In this document: positions 17,034 through 25,211 of the stretch, one piece after another | Layout: the number at the start of each line of letters is the position of its first letter | Position numbering within the stretch: the first letter of the stretch is position 1 | Source of the DNA: Methanospirillum hungatei | GTDB taxonomy: Archaea; Halobacteriota; Methanomicrobia; Methanomicrobiales; Methanospirillaceae | Direction of reading: 5' to 3' | DNA: 64,000 nt | Assembly: GCF_019263745.1 (NCBI RefSeq) | Contig: NZ_CP077107.1 | Location: 2,976,001-3,040,000 of the forward strand | Notes under the pieces: model-generated | Database searches by the model: none | Told to the model about the DNA's origin: nothing | The model's input: only the letters and a program-made list of their open reading frames with translations | Program-made: the position numbers and the translations under genes

Positions 17034-17705
17034 ATGAATTATATGCAGGTTGTCGGTATTAGCAGCAGCCCGAGGAAAAAAAGCAACACAGACCTTCTCT
17101 TATCTGCAGTATTAAGTGGTGCATCTGATGGAGGATGTGAAACAGTGCACATTGATCTCTATAATTTTGAGATTGAGTATTGCAAAGCCTGTGATACCTG
17201 TTATAAAACCGGATCTTGTGTGCACATGGATGAGTTTTCTGATGTATATGATGTCATCCTTGAATCTGATGGTATTGTAATGAGCAGCCCGAATTATATC
17301 AATAATGTTACAGCAAAGATGAAATCGTTACTTGATAGAATGGCTGATACTGTTCACTGTCAGCGACTTTTAGGTAAGTATTCTGTGGCTGTCAGTACAG
17401 CAGGAGGATCAGGAGCACAAGAGGTTGCAGATTATCTGAATCAGTCGCTCTTTATCATGGGTGCTTCTATTGTCGGATCTGTGGGATTAAACCTTTCTGA
17501 TGGCGAAGAATTGTTTCAAAAGGGGATTGATCGATCTTATCAATTGGGTATTCAGCTTGCTGATGCAATCCTTACGAAAGCAGAGTTTCCTGATCAGCAG
17601 GAAGGTCATAACGCCATGCTAGATCGGATGAAACAACTCGTCTCCTTTAGAAAGGATGAATGGCCGTACGAATACACATATTTCGTGCAAAAAAAGTGGT
17701 TATGA
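17034..17705 (+). CDS. Iron-sulfur flavoprotein (Isf family)
   Basis: 223 residues. Flavodoxin-like fold: GISSSPRKKSNTDLLL FMN phosphate loop at residues 8-23, and SSPNYINNVTAKMKSLLDR, the second FMN-binding region. Between them is the compact cysteine motif CKACDTCYKTGSC (C-x2-C-x2-C-x5-C), the signature of iron-sulfur flavoproteins, which carry FMN and a [4Fe-4S] cluster and were first described in Methanosarcina. They transfer electrons, often in oxygen or disulfide stress. A TATA-like ATTAATTTATC lies near 17010. Its stop abuts the convergent acyl-CoA synthetase. Confidence 0.88.
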   Translation: MNYMQVVGISSSPRKKSNTDLLLSAVLSGASDGGCETVHIDLYNFEIEYCKACDTCYKTGSCVHMDEFSDVYDVILESDGIVMSSPNYINNVTAKMKSLLDRMADTVHCQRLLGKYSVAVSTAGGSGAQEVADYLNQSLFIMGASIVGSVGLNLSDGEELFQKGIDRSYQLGIQLADAILTKAEFPDQQEGHNAMLDRMKQLVSFRKDEWPYEYTYFVQKKWL

Positions 17706-19421
17706 TCAGGCAGTTTTAATCTGTGCAACTTCCTGAAGGCCAAGCATCTCAATTCCCATCTCCCTCATTTTAAACTTCTGGATCTTACCAGATACAGTAA
17801 TCGGGAAGGAATCCACAAAGGCATAATACCGGGGGATCTTATACCGGGCAATCTTTCCGTCAGCATATGTACGGATCTCATCTTCGGTCAGGGATGCCCC
17901 TTCTTCAAGTTTTATCCAGGCCATGAGTTCTTCTCCGTACTTCTCATCCGGAACCCCGATTACATATACATCTGCAATCTTCGGATGCTGGTGAAGGAAT
18001 TCTTCGATTTCACGTGGATAGATATTTTCTCCGCCACGAATGACCATATCTTTGAGCCGGCCTTCGATGTGGACAAATCCTTCAGGATCAAACGAACCCA
18101 GGTCTCCGGTATGGACCCAGCCATGTTCATCTTTTGCCTGCCGAGTTGCGGTCGGATTGTTGTAGTAACACCGCATGGTCATATATCCTCTGGCACAAAT
18201 CTCCCCAATCTCACCACGGGGGATAATTTTCTTTGTCTCTGGATCGATGATCTTTATCTCAGTATGGGGGAATACCCGGCCAACAGTCGCCACACGTTTG
18301 TCAATCGGATCGCGGGTGGTTGTCATGGTAACGCCTGGTGAAAGTTCTGTCTGACCATATACAATGACTACTTCTGACATGTGCATTTTTGTTGCGACTT
18401 CTTTCATTGTCTCAATAGGGCAGGGAGATCCGGCCATGATGCCAGTCCGAAGTGAGCGGAGGTCAAATTTTGCAAAATCGGGGTGGCGAAGTTCAGCAAT
18501 AAACATGGTGGGAACACCGTGCACCGCCGTGCACCGCTCGGCTTCGATGGTCTTGAGGACATCGCCAGGATCGAAAGCCGGGCCTGGGATGACCATGGTT
18601 GAACCATGCGATACACAGGCCATGTTTGAGAGGACCATACCAAAACAGTGGTAAAACGGAACAGGTATGCAGAGACGGTCCTTCTCGGTAAATCCCATCC
18701 CTTCACCGATGATATATCCATTGGTTAAAACCCCGTGATGAGTAAGCACCACTCCTTTTGGATAGCCGGTGGTTCCGGAGGTATACTGGATATTGATTGC
18801 ATCATCAAAATCGAGAGCATTTTCCCGCTCAATTAGTTCATCCTGGCTGATACTGTCTGCTTTCTTGAGCAGGTCATCCCACTGGTACATTCCGTTATAA
18901 GGAATATCACCCATGAAGACCACGGTTTTTAGGAAGGGAAACTTTTCAGATAAAATGCGCCCTGGTCGTGATTCATATGCCTCCGGACATGTTTCATAAA
19001 ACATTCCGACATAGTCTGATGTTTTAAATCGCCCTTGCAGGATGAGTAACTTGATTTCAGATTGCTTCAGACAATATTCAAGTTCAAATGTCCGATATGA
19101 GGGGTTGATATTGACCATAATTGCCCCGATCTTGGCGGTTGCAAACTGAACAACAATCCATTCTGCATAATTCATCGCCCAGATACCGACGCGGTCACCC
19201 TTGTTTACATCAAGAGCCATAAGCCCGCGGGCTACTTTGTCGACCGCCTCCCGAAACTGCCGGTAGGTTAATCTGATCTCCTGTTCTGGTGATACAAGCG
19301 CCTCATTGTCAGGATACCGTTCTGCGATTTCATTTAGAATTTCACCGATAGTCTGCCCGAGTAGAGGAACCTCGGCAGTCCCACAGGCATAACTCAGTTC
19401 GGGAGTGGCCTTTGAATCCAT
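17706..19421 (-). CDS. Acyl-CoA synthetase (AMP-forming)
   Basis: 571 residues, long-chain/medium-chain acyl-CoA synthetase type. Motifs: YTSGTTGYPKGVVLTH near residue 215, YGQTELSPGVTMT, HTGDLGSFDPEGFVHI and GRLKDMVIRGGENIYP hinge near 455, with the late catalytic Lys in SGKIQKFKMRE. It activates carboxylic acids via acyl-AMP; chain length cannot be read from sequence. It could be used for lipid, biotin or imported acid activation. A 16-bp dyad lies 29 bases before its ATG and may regulate it. Confidence 0.92.
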   Translation of the reverse strand: MDSKATPELSYACGTAEVPLLGQTIGEILNEIAERYPDNEALVSPEQEIRLTYRQFREAVDKVARGLMALDVNKGDRVGIWAMNYAEWIVVQFATAKIGAIMVNINPSYRTFELEYCLKQSEIKLLILQGRFKTSDYVGMFYETCPEAYESRPGRILSEKFPFLKTVVFMGDIPYNGMYQWDDLLKKADSISQDELIERENALDFDDAINIQYTSGTTGYPKGVVLTHHGVLTNGYIIGEGMGFTEKDRLCIPVPFYHCFGMVLSNMACVSHGSTMVIPGPAFDPGDVLKTIEAERCTAVHGVPTMFIAELRHPDFAKFDLRSLRTGIMAGSPCPIETMKEVATKMHMSEVVIVYGQTELSPGVTMTTTRDPIDKRVATVGRVFPHTEIKIIDPETKKIIPRGEIGEICARGYMTMRCYYNNPTATRQAKDEHGWVHTGDLGSFDPEGFVHIEGRLKDMVIRGGENIYPREIEEFLHQHPKIADVYVIGVPDEKYGEELMAWIKLEEGASLTEDEIRTYADGKIARYKIPRYYAFVDSFPITVSGKIQKFKMREMGIEMLGLQEVAQIKTA

Positions 19422-19449
19422 TGATCTCAGGTGGGAACTCCCTGAATTT

Positions 19450-19465
19450 ATCAGTCACGACTGAT
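19450..19465. promoter_or_regulatory. Dyad ATCAGTC-N2-GACTGAT upstream of acyl-CoA synthetase
   Basis: 7-bp arms, perfect, with two central bases. It lies between the acyl-CoA synthetase start and the tRNA-Trp promoter, so it is a candidate operator for a dimeric regulator of the synthetase; a hairpin role cannot be excluded. Confidence 0.35.
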
Positions 19466-19474
19466 GATCATAAT

Positions 19475-19482
19475 CTTTAAAT
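19475..19482 (+). promoter_or_regulatory. TATA box of tRNA-Trp
   Basis: CTTTAAAT ends 28 bases before the tRNA 5' end at 19511, the expected archaeal box A distance for a tRNA starting at or near its mature end. Confidence 0.55.
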
Positions 19483-19510
19483 CAGCTTTCAGACTACGTA
19501 TATGAGCACA

Positions 19511-19670
19511 GGGGTCGTGGCCTAGTCCGGCATGGCGACGGGCTCCAGCGGTCTTTGCATTCCGGTGCAGATGATGACAAATGGGTCTTCTGATTTGATG
19601 ATGATCCGTTGGAGCACTGATGCATATCGGAGAGACCCGTCGATCGTGAGTTCAAATCTCACCGACCCCA
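19511..19670 (+). tRNA. tRNA-Trp (CCA) with intron
   Basis: Exon 1 19511-19548 and exon 2 19635-19670 give a 74-base tRNA: acceptor GGGGTCG/CGACCCC, D-arm GCC..GGC, anticodon stem ACGGG/CCCGT, loop CTCCAGA with CCA at 19545-19547, T-arm GTGAG TTCAAAT CTCAC, discriminator A at 19670. The intron of 86 bases lies at the usual archaeal site, 3' of position 37. Boundaries follow the tRNA pairing; the exact bulge-helix-bulge cleavage bases may differ by one or two. Confidence 0.93.
19549..19634 (+). ncRNA. Box C/D guide RNA inside tRNA-Trp intron
   Basis: Box C ATGATGA 19571-19577, D' CTGA 19590-19593, C' ATGATGA 19598-19604, D CTGA 19617-19620. The five bases 19611-19615 before D pair with 19542-19546; the base five before D (19612) pairs with C34 (19545). 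The bases 19581-19589 before D' pair with 19632-19640 (two G-U); the fifth (19585) pairs with position 39 (19636). These are the two 2'-O-methyl targets known for haloarchaeal tRNA-Trp, so the intron should guide methylation of its own tRNA. Confidence 0.9.
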
Positions 19671-19758
19671 CCTGTTTTACGAACATCAGAGTACGCAGAC
19701 CATAAGCTGCGCTGTTGATTTATAGTCTGGTCGCTGAAATATAGGGGAAGGTTATCAT

Positions 19759-20940
19759 ATGTATCTAATAGGCGAAGCCCTGATCGGCGAAGGTTCCGAA
19801 CTGGCTCATGTTGACCTGATCGTCGGAGATAAGAACGGTCCGGTCGGGATTGCATTTGCAAATGCCCTCTCACAGCTCTCTGCCGGACACACCCCTCTTC
19901 TGGCTGTAGTAAGACCAAATCTGCTTACGAAACCGGCAACAGTCGTCATTCCAAAGGTCACCCTGAAACATGAGGGACAGGTAAACCAGATGTTCGGGCC
20001 TGTCCAGGCAGCAGTTGCCAAGGCGGTTGCTGATGCGGTTGAAGAAGGGCTTTTTGGCGATGTAAATATCAACGATATCTGTATTCTAGCCAGCGCTTTC
20101 CTTCATCCATCAGCAAAAGACTATAATCGGATTTATCGGTACAACTACGGAGCAACAAAACTTGCAATATCTCGTGCATTTGAGGAATTCCCTGATGAAA
20201 AGACTTTGATCCACGAAAAAGACCGCGCCGCTCATGCGGTTATGGGCTTTAAGGTTCCGCGCCTGTGGGATCCACCATACCTTCAGGTTGCCCTCGATAT
20301 TGTTGACATGGGCAAACTGAGATCAGTGCTCTCATCACTTCCTGAGAATGACCACCTGATCATCGAAGCAGGAACCCCACTCATCAAGAAGTTCGGACTG
20401 CAGGTTATCAGCGAGATCCGAGCAATAAAGCCAAACGCATTTATCGTCGCCGATATGAAGATTCTTGATACCGGTAACCTTGAGGCCCGGATGGCAGCCG
20501 ACTCATCTGCTGATGCAGTGGTTATGTCAGGTCTTGCTCCGGCATCTACCATCGAGAAAGCAATTACCGAGGCACGCAAGACTGGTATCTACTCAGTCAT
20601 TGACATGCTCAACGTCGAAGACCCGGTTGGTCTTATCGCAAGCTTGAAGGTCAAGCCTGACATCGTTGAGCTTCACCGTGCCATTGATGCAGAACACACA
20701 TCCCATGCATGGGGCAACATAGGTGACATCAAGAAGGCAGCAGGTGGAAAACTCCTGGTCGCAACCGCCGGCGGTATCCGTGTCCCGGTTGTCAAGGAAG
20801 CACTCAAAACCGGTGCAGATATTCTTGTGGTCGGCAGAGCAATTACCGCCAGCAAGGATGTCAGACATGCTGCCGAGGAATTCCTTGAGCAGCTCAATAA
20901 GGAAGAGATCGATCAGTTTAGAATTATGACCGATTTCTAA
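19759..20940 (+). CDS. fae-hps: Bifunctional formaldehyde-activating enzyme / 3-hexulose-6-phosphate synthase
   Basis: 393 residues. Residues 1-165 are Fae (GEALIGEGSELAHVDLIVGDK at the start), which joins formaldehyde to tetrahydromethanopterin. Residues 170-393 are Hps (aldolase of the OMP decarboxylase superfamily; VADMKILDTGNLEARMA with the catalytic Asp/Lys set and TAGGIRVPV phosphate loop), which condenses formaldehyde with ribulose 5-phosphate, or runs backwards to supply ribulose 5-phosphate. The fusion is known in methanogens, where it serves ribose phosphate synthesis. GGGGAAGG serves as ribosome binding site. It stands alone behind tRNA-Trp. Confidence 0.95.
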   Translation: MYLIGEALIGEGSELAHVDLIVGDKNGPVGIAFANALSQLSAGHTPLLAVVRPNLLTKPATVVIPKVTLKHEGQVNQMFGPVQAAVAKAVADAVEEGLFGDVNINDICILASAFLHPSAKDYNRIYRYNYGATKLAISRAFEEFPDEKTLIHEKDRAAHAVMGFKVPRLWDPPYLQVALDIVDMGKLRSVLSSLPENDHLIIEAGTPLIKKFGLQVISEIRAIKPNAFIVADMKILDTGNLEARMAADSSADAVVMSGLAPASTIEKAITEARKTGIYSVIDMLNVEDPVGLIASLKVKPDIVELHRAIDAEHTSHAWGNIGDIKKAAGGKLLVATAGGIRVPVVKEALKTGADILVVGRAITASKDVRHAAEEFLEQLNKEEIDQFRIMTDF

Positions 20941-20942
20941 TA

Positions 20943-20979
20943 CCAGAACAAAAAAATGCCCAGCATTTTCATGTTCTGG
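20943..20979 (+). terminator. Long hairpin after fae-hps
   Basis: An almost perfect stem-loop starts two bases after the stop: CCAGAAC..AAAATGC pairs with GCATTTT..GTTCTGG around a CCA loop, 15 of 17 pairs. It is not followed by a clear T-tract, so it may stabilise the mRNA end as well as mark termination. Confidence 0.5.
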
Positions 20980-21443
20980 TGAAGTGGTCTGTTCAGATCA
21001 TCAATTTTTTTATCCTACTGTAGCTTCACTCGGTTTCTTCAGTTTTTTGATATCCATTCCTTATTGGGTGGTGATCCTACATGATAATCCCGAACCACAA
21101 AGGGATAAGAAGAATACGTTCATGCCCTTATATCTTTTAATATTGTTAAATCTTCGAGCATCAGATATTTCACTTATATCAGGAGATATTAAAATAGCAG
21201 AACCTTTCAATACATCAATAACTCTCACCAAAGATGATACTCGGCGTTTTCTTGAATACGATATTGATCCCTTGATATACGAAAATGACCGGAGCAAAGC
21301 CGCTGCTTGCCGGGCCAGGTAAATCGCTCAAAATTTCATATTCTAATTCATGGATTTTGATTCGGCTGGGATATCCTTGATGTATCTATTAGATTCTATT
21401 CTTATCAATGAACTTTAAAAAAGAGTGATACATCAACATTTAG
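20980..21443. other. Intergenic region, no supported gene
   Basis: About 460 bases between the fae-hps hairpin and a gene remnant. Short frames on both strands (20984-21322 forward, 21061-21297 reverse) overlap each other, lack ribosome binding sites and show no family motif. It may hold decayed coding sequence. Confidence 0.3.
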
Positions 21444-21641
21444 TCCCGTGAACAGAAAATTGTAGATTGGATGAACCAGGTGATGAAGTATTCTGATCGA
21501 TGTGGTGCTGATGAGGCGGATCTCGTTGTTATTGACCGGAGAGAGGAAGTACCGTGGGATGAGAAGGTATTTTGTGAGAAAAAAGAGCCTGATATGAGTG
21601 GAGAAATGAACCGGCTCTTCATAACCGTTTGGGGGATGTAA
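21444..21641 (+). pseudogene. C-terminal remnant of AAA-ATPase/PD-(D/E)XK nuclease-like protein
   Basis: The open stretch reads SREQKIVDWMNQVMKYSDR, then CGADEADLVVIDRREEV and PWDEKVF, ending ITVWGM and stop. It matches the usual tail of a large family of AAA ATPases with a C-terminal PD-(D/E)XK nuclease-like domain (Q-x2-xYxDRC...LVxFDR...WEEK.F...VWGM). About 65 residues remain; an in-frame stop precedes it at 21441-21443 and the ATPase part is missing. Family assignment comes from memory of that tail. Confidence 0.45.
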
Positions 21642-21906
21642 AATAACTCGTGATTCATCATTCTCTCACAAATTTAAACTATTTATGTGAAATCTGTGTT
21701 TTTGCTATCCTAGATAGATATTTTATACCTGTCTGTAATCATTTCTACCGCTCGTTGAGCCAATTTTTTCCTGAATTGATTGAACGGCAATTCAATACGA
21801 TGTCCATAGAATATTGAGAGTTATATGCCTATTCATTATCAACAATGCAATACATATATATACCAAAAAGTCGAGTTCTCTCTTACCTTTACAGAGGTGA
21901 TAGTAA
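21642..21906. promoter_or_regulatory. Promoter region of DUF4013 gene
   Basis: An AT-rich stretch with TATA box ACATATATATA at 21853-21863 and ribosome binding site GAGGTGA at 21894-21900, 6 nt before ATG 21907. No other feature seen. Confidence 0.55.
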
Positions 21907-22572
21907 ATGGGAATTGGCGAATTACTTAGCGACTCATTTGGCTATGCAAACGAAGGTTTGTTTGGAAAATGGGTTCGATGGATTATTCTCATCATCGCAT
22001 CGATTATCTTTCCGTTGATAATGGGGTATTCACTCCGGATAATGAAAGGAACAACACCTGCTCCGGAACCCGGTGAATATCTTGGTATGTTTATCGACGG
22101 GATCAAGATGCTCATCATTGAAATAGTGTATATGATTATCCCGATTATCATTGGAGTTGCGATATTTGCCTTAAGTGGCGGATTTGGGAGTGCAGCTATG
22201 TTTGGCATGAATGTGGAAAACCCGGCTGCTTACATGGGCATGCTCCTGGCTTCATTTGGCATCTCAATGATTATCTTCATCATTGTTGCATTCATCTTCT
22301 CATTGTTTGCAATCATTGGTATGGTACGTTTTGCCAGAACCGGAAGCATGGGACAGGCATTTGCATTTGGTGAGATCACAAACACTATCGGGAAAATTGG
22401 GTGGGGTTCATACCTTATTGCACTCATCGTGTTGTTCATCGTTATTTTCATAATCTATGCGGTATTAGGCTTAATTCCTGTAATTGGGGGTATAATAAAT
22501 CTTATTATCGCTCCATATATCGTCATGATGACCTCACGGTACTATTCCCTGATCTATGATCAGGGTGCCTGA
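21907..22572 (+). CDS. DUF4013 multi-pass membrane protein
   Basis: 221 residues with about five to six long hydrophobic helices rich in Ile, Met and Gly. The start GIGELLSDSFGYANEGL, the RWIILIIASIIFPLIMGY first helix and the GMVRFARTGSMGQAFAFGEI loop fit DUF4013, a family widespread in methanogens with no known function. ATG fixed by GAGGTGA. Not in an operon; a T6 tract at 22608-22613 follows. Confidence 0.82.
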   Translation: MGIGELLSDSFGYANEGLFGKWVRWIILIIASIIFPLIMGYSLRIMKGTTPAPEPGEYLGMFIDGIKMLIIEIVYMIIPIIIGVAIFALSGGFGSAAMFGMNVENPAAYMGMLLASFGISMIIFIIVAFIFSLFAIIGMVRFARTGSMGQAFAFGEITNTIGKIGWGSYLIALIVLFIVIFIIYAVLGLIPVIGGIINLIIAPYIVMMTSRYYSLIYDQGA

Positions 22573-22607
22573 GACTCTGCAACTGAAAAAACCACAAAAA
22601 CCACACC

Positions 22608-22613
22608 TTTTTT
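22608..22613 (+). terminator. T-tract terminator of DUF4013 gene
   Basis: T6 about 36 nt after the stop, preceded by an A/C-rich stretch. Confidence 0.4.
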
Positions 22614-22758
22614 AGATGTGCTTTAAATATCCTGTGAAGGATCATCCTTGTTGTGATATTTAACACATAAAATCGCTGAAATTCCACAAAATCTCATGAA
22701 TTTTTTCCCCTCTTCATCATGGCATACCTTTATAGTATCTGATATACTTGTATCATAT

Positions 22759-23154
22759 ATGTCAACAGAAGAAGTATTACGAGAAGCGGCTAATGAGCTG
22801 AGTAAACTCATTTCAGCAGAGCGAATTATGGGAGAACCCATTGATCTTGGTGATAAAATGGTCATACCTGTAACCCGGTTTGGTATTGGGTTTGGTGCCG
22901 GAAGCGGGAAAGGGAAAGATGGAGATGGAGCCGGAGCTGGAGGAGGAGGGGGAATTGAGCCGTTAGCCCTCCTGGTTGCTCATAAAGAAATCAAAGGAGC
23001 TGAAGGGGTTCAGGTTTTTTCTCTCAAGAAGGAAAACCCCGTTGCTCAGGTTATTACTGCCCTGAGTGAATCACTCGTTCCCCAGGTTATTGAGTTAATA
23101 AAAAAGAAGGATTCTGAATCCACCGAAACAAAACCCGAAGAAACAAGCGAATAA
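22759..23154 (+). CDS. GerW/YtfJ-family protein
   Basis: 131 residues from ATG 22759 (MSTEEVLREA); the frame is open from 22696, but a TATA-like TTTATAGTA near 22730 sits about 26 nt ahead, so the mRNA may be leaderless. The family core is clear: helix 1-20, GEPIDLGDKMVIPVTRFGIGFGAG, a Gly/Lys/Asp-rich loop, GGGGIEPLALLV, and a helical tail. YtfJ/GerW is named from Bacillus sporulation, but homologues are widespread in non-sporulating archaea. With the next gene (DUF2953) it forms the same pair as in Firmicutes. Confidence 0.85.
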   Translation: MSTEEVLREAANELSKLISAERIMGEPIDLGDKMVIPVTRFGIGFGAGSGKGKDGDGAGAGGGGGIEPLALLVAHKEIKGAEGVQVFSLKKENPVAQVITALSESLVPQVIELIKKKDSESTETKPEETSE

Positions 23155-23164
23155 GGGAATAATT

Positions 23165-23791
23165 ATGATAGTTCCGGCAGGTGACATAGTAATTCCGGCC
23201 GGGATTATAGTGATTTTTCTTCTTCTCGCTCGTTTTTTTTATACCCTCCCCCTGGCAATAACGCTTTCAGGGACCAGAAATTCGAATATTTTATCCGGAG
23301 AAGGTGCTTTTGGTTATGGACCATTTAGTGTAGCTCTGGCTTATGATGGAATTATGACCGGAGAACTACGAATATGTAAGAAACGGTTATTCCTGTTTAC
23401 AATTCCTCCTTCCGAACAATCCGAGGATCGGTCAGGAGAACAGATAGAAGATGATGGTTTTCATCACCATGATGTTTCATCGATCATGAAATGGTTTCCG
23501 ATTGGTTTACAGAGTATAAGACGATTCACTCAATATTTCCGGATTGATTTCCTCTCATGTCATGCCAGGGTCGGGTGTGGGGATCCGTTTACTACTGGAC
23601 TGGCGTTTGGATATATGCAGGCAATCATTCCTGTAATCCCGGTTCGGTATGACATCTGCATTGTTCCTGATTTTGATAAACCAGCATTGGATGGAGAAAT
23701 ATCACTCCGCTGCCTGATAATTACTCCTATCTCCTTGATTGTGAAAATATGCCGGCGTTTTCTTCCTGAAATATTGAAAAAACATGGATGA
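23165..23791 (+). CDS. DUF2953 membrane-anchored protein
   Basis: 208 residues. One or two N-terminal hydrophobic segments (about 8-40), a charged His/Asp/Glu loop around 80-110, then a beta-rich part with ARVGCGDPFTTGLAFGYMQA and PDFDKPALDGEISL, the diagnostic stretch of DUF2953. It starts 11 bases after the GerW-like stop; the two genes are neighbours in many genomes and likely work together at the membrane. Function unknown. Confidence 0.82.
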   Translation: MIVPAGDIVIPAGIIVIFLLLARFFYTLPLAITLSGTRNSNILSGEGAFGYGPFSVALAYDGIMTGELRICKKRLFLFTIPPSEQSEDRSGEQIEDDGFHHHDVSSIMKWFPIGLQSIRRFTQYFRIDFLSCHARVGCGDPFTTGLAFGYMQAIIPVIPVRYDICIVPDFDKPALDGEISLRCLIITPISLIVKICRRFLPEILKKHG

Positions 23792-23800
23792 TGAATTCAA

Positions 23801-24043
23801 ATGAAACAAACAATCATGAATTCCCGTATTCAGATTCTTAGCCCTCCAATTTTTCTAGCAGGAAGAGAGCTGTATTTGGTTGTTAGGGTGTTTGTCTGGA
23901 CAGATCCTGAAGGGGGAATACTAGCAGTTGAACCGTGTGCTCTCTTTATTCGGGAAGATCTATCATGGTTCTTTGTCTCTTTTGATAACGAGATTCCGGA
24001 TATAGATATTCTGTTATCTGTGTTAAATCGTCAGGAATCCTGA
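23801..24043 (+). CDS. Small protein of unknown function, third gene of GerW/DUF2953 operon
   Basis: 80 residues, ATG 23801 or 23816. The body alternates hydrophobic strands (YLVVRVFVW, LAVEPCALFI, WFFVSF), suggesting a small beta fold without membrane helix. No family recognised. It starts 10 bases after DUF2953, so it belongs to that operon. Confidence 0.55.
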   Translation: MKQTIMNSRIQILSPPIFLAGRELYLVVRVFVWTDPEGGILAVEPCALFIREDLSWFFVSFDNEIPDIDILLSVLNRQES

Positions 24044-24123
24044 AAAGATGATTGATTGGCAATTGATTTACCGATATTGAGTAATGCAATTATTAATCTT
24101 TGTTGTAATACATATTTTAATAC

Positions 24124-24369
24124 GTGGCAAAAACAAAGGTCAAAACACATGTAAGTGTATCACTTCGGATGCCTATTGAACTGAAAGAAGCTCTTGACGG
24201 GTATGTATCTGAATATGAACTCAATTCTATGTCAGAAGCGATCATTGCTATCCTTGTAGAAAAATTAAATCCCCCCATCCCTGGATTATGCTGGCCGTGC
24301 AACTACCAGAATCCGATTGATGCAAAGTATTGTTGTAGATGTGGAAAAAAATTAGAACTAAAAAAATAA
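24124..24369 (+). CDS. Ribbon-helix-helix protein with C-terminal zinc ribbon
   Basis: 81 residues, GTG start at 24124. Residues 8-50 fit a ribbon-helix-helix DNA-binding domain: VSVSLRMPIELKEALDGYV strand and helix, then SMSEAIIAILVEKL. Residues 55-77 carry CWPCN...CCRCGKK, a zinc-ribbon pair. The combination suggests a small transcription factor; its targets may be its own gene or the neighbouring iron-sulfur flavoprotein. A TATA-like TATTTTAATA lies directly before the start, so it may be leaderless. Confidence 0.7.
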   Translation: MAKTKVKTHVSVSLRMPIELKEALDGYVSEYELNSMSEAIIAILVEKLNPPIPGLCWPCNYQNPIDAKYCCRCGKKLELKK

Positions 24370-24440
24370 TTGGTGTATTATTTATTGTATGATGGATTAT
24401 AATACAACTATTTATCGCATTTCAATGTGAGGTATACGAT

Positions 24441-24992
24441 ATGAGAATAGTCAGCATCATTGGAAGCCATAGGAAAAATGGAAACACAGAAACAATCCTC
24501 AAAGGATTTGATAAAGAATTTAAATCTGCAGAAATACCGGATTACAAAAATAAATTCTTCAATATCTCGGAGATGAATATTTACCCCTGCAGATCCTGTT
24601 TAAAATGTAAAAAGAAAGACAACTGTGTTATTGGGGATGATTTTGGAAAGGTTGCCCTGAAAATGATCCAGAGTGACCTTATTATTTTAGGTTCTCCTGT
24701 TTATTTCTCTGATGTGAGTGCCCAGATAAAAGGCCTTTTTGATCGGACCTATTCACTCTGGCATAAAAAAATGTTGAAAGGCAAAAATATCATTCTCGTT
24801 GCCACCTGTGCAGAAGAAGGGACTGGACATACCATTGATTCTATGAGGCATTGGGCTATAGATCATGAAATGAACATCATCGCGACCGTTGAAGGATCAA
24901 GCGAAAAGAAGGGGAAAGTTCTTGATAATCCTATGACCTTAAAAGCCATTCAGGATGCAGTGCGGGAATGTGATGGGATACCTCAGAAATGA
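24441..24992 (+). CDS. Iron-sulfur flavoprotein (Isf family)
   Basis: 183 residues. FMN loop GSHRKNGNTETIL at residues 7-20, cysteine motif CRSCLKCKKKDNC (C-x2-C-x2-C-x5-C) at about 50-62, and GSPVYFSDVSAQIKGLFDR. Shortest of three Isf-type proteins in the window, but full length for the family core. Redox partner unknown. It follows the ribbon-helix-helix gene by 70 bases and could be under its control (inference). Confidence 0.87.
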   Translation: MRIVSIIGSHRKNGNTETILKGFDKEFKSAEIPDYKNKFFNISEMNIYPCRSCLKCKKKDNCVIGDDFGKVALKMIQSDLIILGSPVYFSDVSAQIKGLFDRTYSLWHKKMLKGKNIILVATCAEEGTGHTIDSMRHWAIDHEMNIIATVEGSSEKKGKVLDNPMTLKAIQDAVRECDGIPQK

Positions 24993-25211
24993 AAACCACT
25001 TCCTCCAGATAATTCAAAAATTTTTTAGAGTAGGGAGATTCCATCTTTTTTCTAGATAATTTCGTTTTTATTCATTTACATGCAACAATTCGAGGATATC
25101 AGTAATTGAATTTGTATTATGTCATCTTTTACTGTTAATGTTAAAGGGGATGTGATGTCATGGTCTCTGAAAAATATATAACTAAATAAGCAAATACCTA
25201 TATGCTAACCT

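Noticed and set aside
20984-21322. 112-codon frame after fae-hps and the opposite 78-codon frame
   Set aside because: They overlap each other, have no ribosome binding site and start inside or next to the terminator hairpin; left as unassigned gap.
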